Below are positions 1 through 7,361 of a stretch of 64,000 bases of DNA, one piece after another; the stretch's first letter is position 1, and each line of letters begins with the position of its first letter. A program made the position numbers and the translations under genes. The notes under the pieces are model-generated. The model searched no databases. It was not told the DNA's origin and worked only from the letters and a program-made list of their open reading frames with translations. Source of the stretch: Rubrivivax sp. (GTDB taxonomy: Bacteria > Pseudomonadota > Gammaproteobacteria > Burkholderiales > Burkholderiaceae_C); assembly GCA_019635315.1 (NCBI GenBank), contig JAHBZT010000001.1:976001-1040000 (forward strand), in the 5' to 3' direction.

Positions 1-317
1 GCGACAACCTCGCTGCCGCGCTGCGCGGCGCGGGCCACCAGGTGCTGACCGACCCGGCGGCCGCGCCCGCGGGCGCGCAGCTGCTGGACGTGCACATCAA
101 GGCGCTGTGGTCGTGGATGAATCCGGGCTTCTGGACCATCACCGCGAACGGCCGCGTGATCACCGAGGTCGACGTCGCCGGGCGGCCGGGCAGCGTGCGC
201 GTTGCCGCCGAGCACCACGACTCGCGCCTGGCGATGACCGAGACGGCCTGGCTGGAGACCATCACCAAGGCGCTGGAGGCGTGGCGCGCCGAGGCCGCGA
301 AGCAGCTCGCGCCGTAG
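1..317 (+). CDS. C-terminal part of an uncharacterised protein
   Basis: The reading frame is open from base 3 to the stop at 315-317, so the gene starts upstream of the window; about 104 residues are visible. The visible part has a short helical stretch, a Trp-rich segment (LWSWMNPGFW) and a charged helix at the end (TKALEAWRAEAAKQLAP). The pattern resembles small outer-membrane-associated lipoproteins of the YajG kind, but the N-terminus that would show a lipobox is missing. The product is therefore left unnamed. No partner gene follows on the same strand; a convergent small ORF ends 30 bp downstream. Confidence 0.6.
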   Translation, partial: DNLAAALRGAGHQVLTDPAAAPAGAQLLDVHIKALWSWMNPGFWTITANGRVITEVDVAGRPGSVRVAAEHHDSRLAMTETAWLETITKALEAWRAEAAKQLAP

Positions 318-346
318 CCTCGCGCTGCCGGCCCGGCGCGCCTGCT

Positions 347-490
347 TCAGCCGCCGCCGGCCAGCACCGCCAGCGGCGTGACGGTGCCCACCAGCGCCAG
401 CACCAGGCGCAGCAGCAGCCGGCGGGCCCGGCGCCGCAGCCGGCGCCAGCCGCGGCCGGCGCTGCGCCTTGCTGGGGTCTGCGAATTCAT
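347..490 (-). CDS. possible small Arg-rich membrane peptide (47 aa)
   Basis: The ATG at 490 is preceded at 7 bp by AGGGAG, a good ribosome binding site. The peptide starts with an Arg-rich half (RRLRRRARR) followed by one hydrophobic helix (LLLRLVLALVGTVTPLAVLAGGG), like a small inner-membrane protein with a positive-inside N-terminus. It is divergent from the response regulator gene, with 171 bp between them. It also lies inside longer spurious frames, and there is no family I recognise. High-GC sequence readily gives Arg/Leu-rich phantom ORFs, so the ribosome binding site is the main support. Confidence 0.3.
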   Translation of the reverse strand: MNSQTPARRSAGRGWRRLRRRARRLLLRLVLALVGTVTPLAVLAGGG

Positions 491-661
491 GGTCGTGCTC
501 CCTGGCCGACGGTGCCGACCGCCCTCGCTGTACTGTAGGCCGCCTGGCGCGCCGGCGCCGTACCGCGCACGCGGCGGCGTACCGCGGATGGGGGACGCGC
601 CGCGCCGTCGCCGCGGTGCCAGAATGCCCGTCGACCCCGGGGCGGGCGAACGGAGGCAGGC

Positions 662-1333
662 GTGGGCATCGCGGTGCTGATCGTCGAGGACGAGTCCGAG
701 TGCCTGCGCCGTTTCGTCGACGTCGTGCTGGCCGACCCGGCGCTGACGCTGGTCGGCGCGGTCAGCTCGGGCCAGGCCGCGATCACGATGGCCGACGCCT
801 CGCCGCCCGACGTGGTGCTGGTCGACCTGGGCCTGCCGGACGTCGACGGCATCGAGGTCATCCGCCATGTCGTGCGCCACCACCCGCAGGCCGAGGTGCT
901 GGTGGTGACGATGTTCGGCGACGACGCGCATATCGTCGCCGCGGTCGAGGCCGGCGCCACCGGCTACCTGCTGAAGGACGCGGCGCCACGGCAGATCGTC
1001 GAGGCCATCCACGCCATCCGCGCCGGCGACGCGCCGATCACGCCCAGCATCGCGCGCCGCGTGCTGTCGCGCTTTCGCGCGCTGCACGCGCCGGCACCGG
1101 CCACGGCTCCGACCACGGCTCCGACTGCCGAGGCGGTGGCGTCGCCGCTGACCGAGCGCGAGACCGAGATCCTGCAGCTCGTCGGCAAGGGCCTGAGCTT
1201 CGCCGACGTGGCGCAGCTGCTCGAGGTCTCGCCCCACACCGTGGTCACGCATGTCAAGCGCATCTACCGCAAGCTGGCCGTGCACTCGCGCGGCGAGGCG
1301 GTCTTCGAGGCGCGCAGCATGGGCCTGCTGTAA
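662..1333 (+). CDS. NarL/FixJ-family response regulator
   Basis: 223 residues starting at GTG 662, with GGAGG six bases upstream. The receiver domain (about 1-125) has the acidic pair D10/E11, the phospho-acceptor D55 (VVLVDLGLPD), T83 and K105 (GYLLKD). A Thr/Pro/Ala-rich linker (about 138-155) leads to a LuxR-type helix-turn-helix (about 157-215; LTERETEILQLVGKG, then SPHTVVTHVKRIYRKL). It should act as a phosphorylation-dependent DNA-binding regulator. The cognate sensor kinase gene starts 9 bp downstream, so the two are surely co-transcribed. Targets cannot be told from the sequence. Confidence 0.95.
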   Translation: MGIAVLIVEDESECLRRFVDVVLADPALTLVGAVSSGQAAITMADASPPDVVLVDLGLPDVDGIEVIRHVVRHHPQAEVLVVTMFGDDAHIVAAVEAGATGYLLKDAAPRQIVEAIHAIRAGDAPITPSIARRVLSRFRALHAPAPATAPTTAPTAEAVASPLTERETEILQLVGKGLSFADVAQLLEVSPHTVVTHVKRIYRKLAVHSRGEAVFEARSMGLL

Positions 1334-1342
1334 GCCGCGGCG

Positions 1343-3265
1343 ATGCGGCGCGGCGCGCTCGCCATCCTGGCGCTGGCCGTGGCAGCGGTGGCCGCGCCGC
1401 TGCTGCCGGCACCCGCCGGCTCGCAGGACGACGGCCTGCCGCTGCAGCCGGCCGAGGCGCTGGTGCTGCTGTCGGACGCCGCGACGCCACCGCCACCCGA
1501 GGCCCCCGGCCATCGCCTCGCGCTGCCCGCGGTGTGGTCCGACGACCGGCCCGAGGCGCGCGGCGCCACCGCCTGGTACCGCATGCAGTTCCGGCTGGAT
1601 GCGGCACCGCCGGCCGACGCGGCCTGGAGCGTCTACCTGCCCTACCTGTACAACGGCGGCCGCCTGTTCCTGAACGGCCAGCCGGTCGGTCAGGTCGTCG
1701 AGTCCACCCCCGCGCTGTGGGTGCGGCTGCAGGGCCCGCAGCTGCTGCACCTGCCGGGCCACCGGCTGCGCGCCGGCGACAACTGGCTGGACCTGCGGCT
1801 GGTGCCGCGCGGCGCGGCGCTGGTGCCGTCGGTGCCGCGGCCGCAGATCGGGCCCTGGACCCTGCTCGAGCCCGCGTTCCAGCAGCGCCAGTTCTGGACC
1901 CGCACGATGCCGCAGATCAGCGCCGTGGCCTGCGGCGTGGCGGCGCTGCTGATGCTGGGCCTGTGGTGGAAGCGGCGCGACGAGACGCTGTACGGCCTGT
2001 TCGGCATCGCCGCCGCGCTGTGGGGTCTGCGCACGCTGACCTTCGTCGTCGAGGTGCTGCCGCAGGCGCAGTGGTTCTGGTGGCGCACGCTGTACCACGC
2101 CGGCACCGCCGGCTTCATCGTCGCGATGGTGCTCTTCGCCTGCGCCTATGCCGACCGGCTGGCCGCGCGCAGCACGCCGCGCTGGCGGCGCCACCTGGCG
2201 CCGCTGCTCGGCGTCTATGCCGCGGCCGGCCCGCTGGCGATGCTGGCCAGCGGCGGCGCGGCCGACCTGTGGCTGTCGCGCTGGTGGGTGGCCGGCCTGG
2301 TGCCGCTGACGCTGGTCGCGCCGGCGGTGATGCTGCGCGCGGTGCTCGCGCGGCCCGGCGCCTCGTCGATGCTGCTGCTGGGCGCGGTGGTCGTGGCGGT
2401 GCTGGCCGGCGTGCACGACCAGCTGCTGGCGACCAACTCGCCGCTGCTGCGCAGCCTGCTGCCGGCGTGGTCCGAGCGCCGCCTGTTCCTGCTGCACCAC
2501 GCCGCCAACGCGCTGCTGCTGGTGATGGGCGGCCTGCTCGTCGAGCGCTTCCTGCAGGCGCTGGCCCAGCTGCAGGAGCTGCGTGCCTCGCTGGAGCGCC
2601 GTGTCGCCGAGCGCGAGGCCGAGATCGAGCGCCACTTCCGCCGCATCGGCGAGCTCGACCGCCAGCAGGCGCGGCTGGAGGAACGCCAGCGCCTGGTGCA
2701 GGACATGCACGACGGCCTGGGCTCGCAGCTCATCGCCTCGCTGCTGCGCCTGGAGCGCGGCCAGCTGCCGCAGCCGGCGCTGGCCGACGTGCTGCGCGGC
2801 TGCATCGCCGACATGCGCATGACGCTGGACGCCGCGGCGCCCGACGACCACGACCTGAGGTCGCTGGTCGGCAACTTCCGCTTCCGCTGGGACGCGCAGA
2901 TGCAGGGCAGCGACGTGGCGCTGGACTGGCGGCTGGACCTGGGCGCCGAGCGCGTGCAGGCCAGGCCGGGTGCGGCGCTGCAGCTGCTGCGCATCGCGCA
3001 GGAGGCGATCACCAATGCCGTGCGCCACGCCGGCGCGCAGCGTGTGTCGGTGCGCTTCGGACGCGACGGCGACGCGCTGCGCCTCTCGGTGCAGGACGAC
3101 GGCCACGGGATCCCCGGCTGGCCGCAGCCGCGGGCCGGCCACGGGCTGCGCAACATGCAGGCGCGCGCGCGGCGCCTGGGCGCGGAGCTGGAGGTCGCCA
3201 CCGGCGACAGCGGCACCTGCATCGCGGTCACGGTGGCCGGCGTGCTGGAGCCGGCCGCCGGCTGA
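1343..3265 (+). CDS. sensor histidine kinase, 7TM-DISM/NarX-like
   Basis: 640 residues. An N-terminal signal-anchor helix (LAILALAVAAVAAPLL) is followed by a periplasmic beta-rich domain (about 30-180, like the 7TMR-DISM extracellular domain). Then come seven or so membrane segments (about 195-400), a coiled coil (about 405-450) and a HisKA_3 dimerisation helix with phospho-acceptor H456 (LVQDMHDGLGSQL). The HATPase domain has the N box (EAITNAVRHA), a G1-like box (DDGHGI) and GHGLRNM. This is the usual partner for the NarL-type regulator just upstream. The 7TM-DISM class often senses carbohydrates or lipids, but the ligand here is unknown. Confidence 0.93.
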   Translation: MRRGALAILALAVAAVAAPLLPAPAGSQDDGLPLQPAEALVLLSDAATPPPPEAPGHRLALPAVWSDDRPEARGATAWYRMQFRLDAAPPADAAWSVYLPYLYNGGRLFLNGQPVGQVVESTPALWVRLQGPQLLHLPGHRLRAGDNWLDLRLVPRGAALVPSVPRPQIGPWTLLEPAFQQRQFWTRTMPQISAVACGVAALLMLGLWWKRRDETLYGLFGIAAALWGLRTLTFVVEVLPQAQWFWWRTLYHAGTAGFIVAMVLFACAYADRLAARSTPRWRRHLAPLLGVYAAAGPLAMLASGGAADLWLSRWWVAGLVPLTLVAPAVMLRAVLARPGASSMLLLGAVVVAVLAGVHDQLLATNSPLLRSLLPAWSERRLFLLHHAANALLLVMGGLLVERFLQALAQLQELRASLERRVAEREAEIERHFRRIGELDRQQARLEERQRLVQDMHDGLGSQLIASLLRLERGQLPQPALADVLRGCIADMRMTLDAAAPDDHDLRSLVGNFRFRWDAQMQGSDVALDWRLDLGAERVQARPGAALQLLRIAQEAITNAVRHAGAQRVSVRFGRDGDALRLSVQDDGHGIPGWPQPRAGHGLRNMQARARRLGAELEVATGDSGTCIAVTVAGVLEPAAG

Positions 3266-3267
3266 CG

Positions 3268-3292
3268 CGCCGGCCGCCGCGCCCGGCCGGCG
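3268..3292. terminator. GC-rich hairpin between convergent genes
   Basis: An 8-9 bp perfect stem (GCCGGCCG/CGGCCGGC) with a 7-base loop fills the 27 bp between the convergent ends of the histidine kinase and the YcaQ-like gene. There is no T-run, so it is either a factor-dependent pause or a weak bidirectional terminator. Confidence 0.45.
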
Positions 3293-4387
3293 TCAATCCG
3301 CCAGGCCGAGGAAGCGCGCGAAGCGCTGCAGCTCGTCGTCCAGCGCGGCACGGAAGCCCGCCTCGCGCGGCGCGCGGCCGCCCCGGTAGCCCGGCTGCAC
3401 GACCAGCCGGCCCTCGGTCACCGAGGCATTGGCCCAGCCGACGACGCGGTCGCGCCACAGCAGCGGCAGCGCGTAGTAGCCAAGCTGCCGCTTCGCCGCC
3501 GGCGTGTAGGCCTCGAAGCGGTAGGCCCAGCCCCAGAAGGCCTCGAAGCGCTGGCGGTCCCAGACCACGGGGTCGAAGGGCGCGAGCAGGTGCACCGCTT
3601 CGGGCACCGCATGGCGGCGGCTGGCCGGGTTCTCGCCGGCGGGCCAGAACCAGCGCAGGCCGTCGACCTCGGCCGAGGGCAGCCGCGCCTTCGCGCGGGC
3701 CAGCGCGGCGCGGCGATGGTCCAGCCACTGCGGCGCGGCGGCCGCGCCCAGCCACATCACGAAGCGGCTCAGCGTGGGCGCCGGCAGCGGGGCGTACTTG
3801 GCCACCGCGACGTCGATCAGCGCGTCCAGCGCGGCGGCCGGATCACACGCCTCGCGCTCGTGCGCGTCGTGCGCCGCATACAGCCGCACGCCGCCCTCGC
3901 GCCGCGCCACGCGCAGCAGGCCGCGGTAGTGCATGCCGTCCAGCAGCTGCGTGCTGGCGTTGCTGGTGCCGCCGAACCAGTTGGTCGTCTTGCCGTGAGC
4001 GAAGGCGGCGTCGACCTCGCGCGGGTGCACGACGCCGCGCTCGCGCACGAAGGCCTGCACCTCGTGCGCCTGGCGCCAGCGCGCCTTCGTCCACGCGCGG
4101 CGCGCCTGGCGCGGGTGCATCAGCGCATGCAGCTCGCGCGGCACGAAGCCGTAGTTGACGAAGAAGTCCTCCTCCACCGCCAGCTTCGGGTAGCGGCGCT
4201 CCAGGTCGCCGGCGCGGTAGTCGCGCACGCGGTGGCGCAGCGTCAGGTCCTGCGCGCGCGCCGGCGCGCGGATGGGGTCGGCCTGCACGAAGCCCAGCTT
4301 CATGATCGCGCGCGGCAGCGTGGTCGGCGCGAACAGGCTGCGGGCGACGGCGTGGCGGCGCAGGTCGTCCAGGGTCGGGGTCGGCAT
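3293..4387 (-). CDS. winged-helix DNA glycosylase-like protein (YcaQ family)
   Basis: 364 residues from ATG 4387; the longer upstream frame is only low-complexity Ala/Gly and overlaps the purT start. The N-terminal part ([33 protein letters not shown]) has the family's helix-turn-helix and the Q-A-D/Q pattern that in E. coli YcaQ is involved in catalysis. The C-terminal part ([35 protein letters not shown]) is the typical winged-helix/beta region. YcaQ unhooks interstrand DNA crosslinks and AlkX/AlkZ relatives remove bulky alkyl bases, so a DNA-repair role is likely. It is divergent from purT with 88 bp between the starts. Confidence 0.85.
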   Translation of the reverse strand: MPTPTLDDLRRHAVARSLFAPTTLPRAIMKLGFVQADPIRAPARAQDLTLRHRVRDYRAGDLERRYPKLAVEEDFFVNYGFVPRELHALMHPRQARRAWTKARWRQAHEVQAFVRERGVVHPREVDAAFAHGKTTNWFGGTSNASTQLLDGMHYRGLLRVARREGGVRLYAAHDAHEREACDPAAALDALIDVAVAKYAPLPAPTLSRFVMWLGAAAAPQWLDHRRAALARAKARLPSAEVDGLRWFWPAGENPASRRHAVPEAVHLLAPFDPVVWDRQRFEAFWGWAYRFEAYTPAAKRQLGYYALPLLWRDRVVGWANASVTEGRLVVQPGYRGGRAPREAGFRAALDDELQRFARFLGLAD

Positions 4388-4475
4388 GGCCCCGGATGAT
4401 GCCTGCGCGGCGGCCGCCGCCGCGCCCGCGGCGGCCCGAGAATGGCGCATCCGCCGCTCCGACCCAGCCGCCGCC

Positions 4476-5750
4476 ATGACCACGCCCGCCCGGCCCCACC
4501 CGATGTCCCGCCGCACGCTCGGCACCCCGCTGACCCCTTCGGCCACGCGCGTGATGCTGCTCGGCGCCGGCGAGCTGGGCAAGGAGGTGCTGATCGCGCT
4601 GCAGCGCCTGGGCGTCGAGACGATCGCGGTCGACCGCTACGAGCACGCGCCGGGCCAACAGGTGGCGCACCACGCGCGCACGATCGCGATGAGCGACCCG
4701 GCGGCGCTGCGTGCGCTGATCGAGGCCGAGCGCCCGCTGCTCGTGGTGCCCGAGATCGAGGCCATTGCCACGCCCGAGCTGCAGGCGCTGGAAGCCGAAG
4801 GCGTGGTGCGCGTGGTGCCCACCGCGCGCGCCGCGCGGCTGACCATGGACCGCGAAGGTATCCGCCGCCTGGCGGCGGAGACGCTGGGCCTGCCGACCAG
4901 CCCCTACCGCTTCTGCGACAGCCTGGCCGAGCTGCAGGCCGCCATCGCCGACCCGGCGGCGGGCATCGGCTACCCCTGCATCGTCAAGCCGGTGATGAGC
5001 AGCAGCGGCAAAGGCCAGAGCAAGGTCGACGGCCCGGACGATGTGCGCAAGGCCTGGGACTACGCGATGGCCGGCGGCCGCGTCAGCCACGGCCGCGTCA
5101 TCGTCGAGGGCTTCATCCGCTTCGACTACGAGATCACGCTGCTCACCGTGCGCAGCCTGGACCCGGCCACCGGCGCGGTGCGCACCGACTTCTGCGCGCC
5201 CATCGGCCACGTGCAGGTGCACGGCGACTATGTCGAGAGCTGGCAGCCGCATGCGATGAGCGCCACCGCGCTGGCGCGCGCGCAGGCCATCGCCAAGGCC
5301 ATCACCGACGACCTGGGCCGCGCCGCCGACGGCAGCGCCGACGGCCTGGGCATCTACGGCGTGGAGTTGTTCGTGCAGGGCGACGAGGTCTGGTTCAGCG
5401 AGGTCAGCCCGCGCCCGCACGACACCGGCCTGGTCACGCTGGCCACGCAGTGGCAGAGCGAATTCGAGCTGCACGCACGCGCCATCCTGGGCCTGCCGGT
5501 GGACGTGGCGCTGAAGAGCGCAGGCGCCAGCGCGGTCGTCTACGGCGGCGTCGAGGCCCAGGGCGTGGTCTTCGACGGCGTCGCCGAGGCGCTGGCGGTG
5601 CCGGGGGCCGACCTGCGCCTGTTCGGCAAGCCCGAGAGCTTCACGAAGCGGCGCATGGGCGTCGCATTGGTGCACGACGCGGATGTCGAGCGGGCGCGCG
5701 AACGCGCCAAGCTGGCGGCCTCGCGCGTGCGGCCGCGGGCGGCGGGCTGA
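4476..5750 (+). CDS. purT: formate-dependent phosphoribosylglycinamide formyltransferase (GAR transformylase 2)
   Basis: 424 residues; the start at 4476 gives a 12-17 residue extension before the conserved [18 protein letters not shown] 4503 is an alternative. The N-terminal Rossmann-like pre-ATP-grasp domain ([19 protein letters not shown]) binds GAR. The ATP-grasp core contains [11 protein letters not shown] as the phosphate-binding loop and the metal-binding [22 protein letters not shown]. It makes formyl-GAR from GAR, formate and ATP, the third step of purine synthesis, without folate. The length matches the E. coli enzyme plus the short extension. It is followed after 37 bp by a Nudix gene that may be co-transcribed. 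Confidence 0.97.
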   Translation: MTTPARPHPMSRRTLGTPLTPSATRVMLLGAGELGKEVLIALQRLGVETIAVDRYEHAPGQQVAHHARTIAMSDPAALRALIEAERPLLVVPEIEAIATPELQALEAEGVVRVVPTARAARLTMDREGIRRLAAETLGLPTSPYRFCDSLAELQAAIADPAAGIGYPCIVKPVMSSSGKGQSKVDGPDDVRKAWDYAMAGGRVSHGRVIVEGFIRFDYEITLLTVRSLDPATGAVRTDFCAPIGHVQVHGDYVESWQPHAMSATALARAQAIAKAITDDLGRAADGSADGLGIYGVELFVQGDEVWFSEVSPRPHDTGLVTLATQWQSEFELHARAILGLPVDVALKSAGASAVVYGGVEAQGVVFDGVAEALAVPGADLRLFGKPESFTKRRMGVALVHDADVERARERAKLAASRVRPRAAG

Positions 5751-5787
5751 GGATCGAAGGCGGATACCCGGCGCGGCAAGCAGCGGC

Positions 5788-6522
5788 ATGTCCCCCAAAG
5801 AGCGTCCGCATGCACCGGCAGAGCCCGCCGAAACAGCGGCGTCGCCGGACGCCGTGCGCATCGCGCATGCCGCGTTGCCCGGCGCCGCCGCCTGGCGCGA
5901 GCGGCTGCAGCGCTTCGAGGCGCGCGCCATCGCGCACGAAGGCCGCCGCCACGCCGCGGTGGCGCTGGTGCTGGTCGAGGCCGGCCATGGCGCCGAGGTG
6001 CCGGGCCTGCCGCGCCAGGACACCTGGAGCGCCGCGCCGGCGTTGCTGCTGACGCGCCGCGCTGCCGCGATGCGCGCCCATGCGGGCCAGTGGGCGCTGC
6101 CCGGCGGCCGCATCGACGACGGCGAAACGCCCGAGCAGGCCGCGCTGCGCGAGCTGCACGAGGAAGTGGCGCTGGACCTGCCGGCCTCGGCCGTGCTCGG
6201 CCGCCTGGACGACTACGCCACGCGCAGCGGCTACGTCATCACGCCGGTGCTGGTGTGGGGCGGCGCCGCGCGCGCGCTGCAGCCCAACCCGCACGAGGTG
6301 GCCAGCATCCACCGCCTGCCGGCGGCCGAGCTGCTGCGCGACGACGCGCCCATCCTCAACCAGGTGCCGGGCGCCGAGCACCCGGTGCTGCGCATGCCGC
6401 TGGGCAGCGCCTGGATCGCGGCGCCGACCGCGGCCTTCCTGTACCAGTTCCGCGAATGGCTGCTGCTGGGGCGCGCCACGCGCGTGGCGCACTTCGACCA
6501 GCCGCGGTTTGCGTGGCGCTAG
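5788..6522 (+). CDS. Nudix hydrolase, probably CoA/NTP pyrophosphatase type
   Basis: 244 residues from ATG 5788. The Nudix box is clear: GGRIDDGE, seven residues, then RELHEEVAL. The Gly near the end of the canonical box is replaced by Ala, which some active members tolerate. A loop rich in Asp/Pro between two strands (GHGAEVPGLPRQDTWSAAP) precedes the box, and the C-terminus (FLYQFREWLLLGR) matches the NUDT8/CoAse-like subgroup. Expected to hydrolyse a nucleoside diphosphate linked to another moiety, with Mg2+. Substrate not deducible. It lies 37 bp after purT on the same strand. Confidence 0.88.
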   Translation: MSPKERPHAPAEPAETAASPDAVRIAHAALPGAAAWRERLQRFEARAIAHEGRRHAAVALVLVEAGHGAEVPGLPRQDTWSAAPALLLTRRAAAMRAHAGQWALPGGRIDDGETPEQAALRELHEEVALDLPASAVLGRLDDYATRSGYVITPVLVWGGAARALQPNPHEVASIHRLPAAELLRDDAPILNQVPGAEHPVLRMPLGSAWIAAPTAAFLYQFREWLLLGRATRVAHFDQPRFAWR

Positions 6523-6579
6523 GTTTGCGCGCGCCAGGCGGCATGCCGGGCGCAGGCCGCGCGCCAGGGGCACGGCGCC

Positions 6580-6975
6580 TCAGCGGCGCCCGATGTCGCT
6601 CACGCGCACGACGAGGTCGCTGTACCTCGCCAGCGTGTCGTCTGCGGTCAGCAGCCGCAGCGGCTCGGCCAGGGCCTGTGCGACGAGAAGTCGGTCGAAC
6701 GGGTCGTTGTGGTGAAGCTCGAGCCTGCTCACGCCGGCGGCATGCACCGCGGTGACCGGCAGCTCGGCGAAGCCGCTCTCGGCGATGGCCGCGGCCAGTT
6801 CCTGCGCATCCGCGGCGATGCGACCCAGACGCGCCTTGATGGCGACCTCCCAGATCGACGCGGCCGACACGTAGACGGCATCGGCCGCCTCGATGAACCT
6901 GCGCGCCGCGGGTTTCAGCTGCGGCGAGCCAGCCACCGCCCACAGGTAGACATGGGTGTCCAGCAGCAGGCGCAT
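6580..6975 (-). CDS. PIN-domain ribonuclease toxin (VapC-like)
   Basis: 131 residues. The PIN fold's acidic residues are all present: D6 (LLLDTHVYLW), E43 (SIWEVAIK), D91/D94 (NDPFDRLL) and D112 (TADDTL). These coordinate Mg2+ for RNA cleavage. The start codon overlaps the antitoxin's stop by one base (TGATG), so translation is coupled. Known relatives cleave tRNA or rRNA; the target here is unknown. Together with the upstream Phd-like gene it forms a type II toxin-antitoxin pair beside a restriction-modification gene. Confidence 0.92.
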   Translation of the reverse strand: MRLLLDTHVYLWAVAGSPQLKPAARRFIEAADAVYVSAASIWEVAIKARLGRIAADAQELAAAIAESGFAELPVTAVHAAGVSRLELHHNDPFDRLLVAQALAEPLRLLTADDTLARYSDLVVRVSDIGRR

Positions 6976-7211
6976 CAGGACCCCTGGAACGTGGCCAGCG
7001 CTTCGTCGGGCAGCGGCGCGTCGAAGTCCGCAGGCACGCTGAGCCTGGACTTCAGCACGCCGAAGCGGATGCGGCGCGCAGGGGCCTCCAGCCGCGTGAT
7101 GCGCGCCACGGGCTTGCCGTTGCGGCTGACCACGACGTCCTCGCCCGCGGCGGCCTTGTCGACGAGCTTCGACAGGTGCGTCTTCGCGTCGTAGATGTTG
7201 ACGGTATCCAT
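6975..7211 (-). CDS. Phd/YefM-family antitoxin
   Basis: 78 residues. The N-terminal half is a typical Phd/YefM DNA-binding fold (VNIYDAKTHLSKLVDKAAAG, EDVVVSRNGKPVARI). The C-terminal tail (about 50-78) is acidic and Pro-rich and should thread into the PIN toxin to neutralise it. It is the first gene of the pair and reads divergently from the MmeI-like enzyme. A palindrome 24 bases upstream of its start is the likely site of autoregulation. Confidence 0.92.
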   Translation of the reverse strand: MDTVNIYDAKTHLSKLVDKAAAGEDVVVSRNGKPVARITRLEAPARRIRFGVLKSRLSVPADFDAPLPDEALATFQGS

Positions 7212-7234
7212 GGCGGTGTCCCCGGCTGCTGTTT

Positions 7235-7248
7235 GACCAAGTCTGGTC
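7235..7248. promoter_or_regulatory. candidate operator of the Phd/PIN pair
   Basis: GACCA-AGTC-TGGTC is a perfect 5+5 bp inverted repeat in the 150 bp between the antitoxin and the restriction-modification gene. Phd-type antitoxins bind short palindromes like this in their own promoters. The position also allows an effect on the divergent gene. Confidence 0.45.
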
Positions 7249-7361
7249 TGATTGTGCCTCGGAAGCCGCCGACCTGCGCCGGTGCCGGTCTTGCCGGAAC
7301 CAGGCGCCGGCGCGGCGCCGGCATGCCGTCCGACCTGCGTGGCATGTTGAAATCGCGCGCC

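Noticed and set aside
347-3142. A 931-residue open frame on the minus strand opposite the two-component genes
   Set aside because: It is antisense to clearly conserved receiver and kinase motifs and consists of His/Gln/Arg-rich low-complexity sequence, typical of GC-rich shadow frames. Only its last 47 codons have an RBS and are listed separately.
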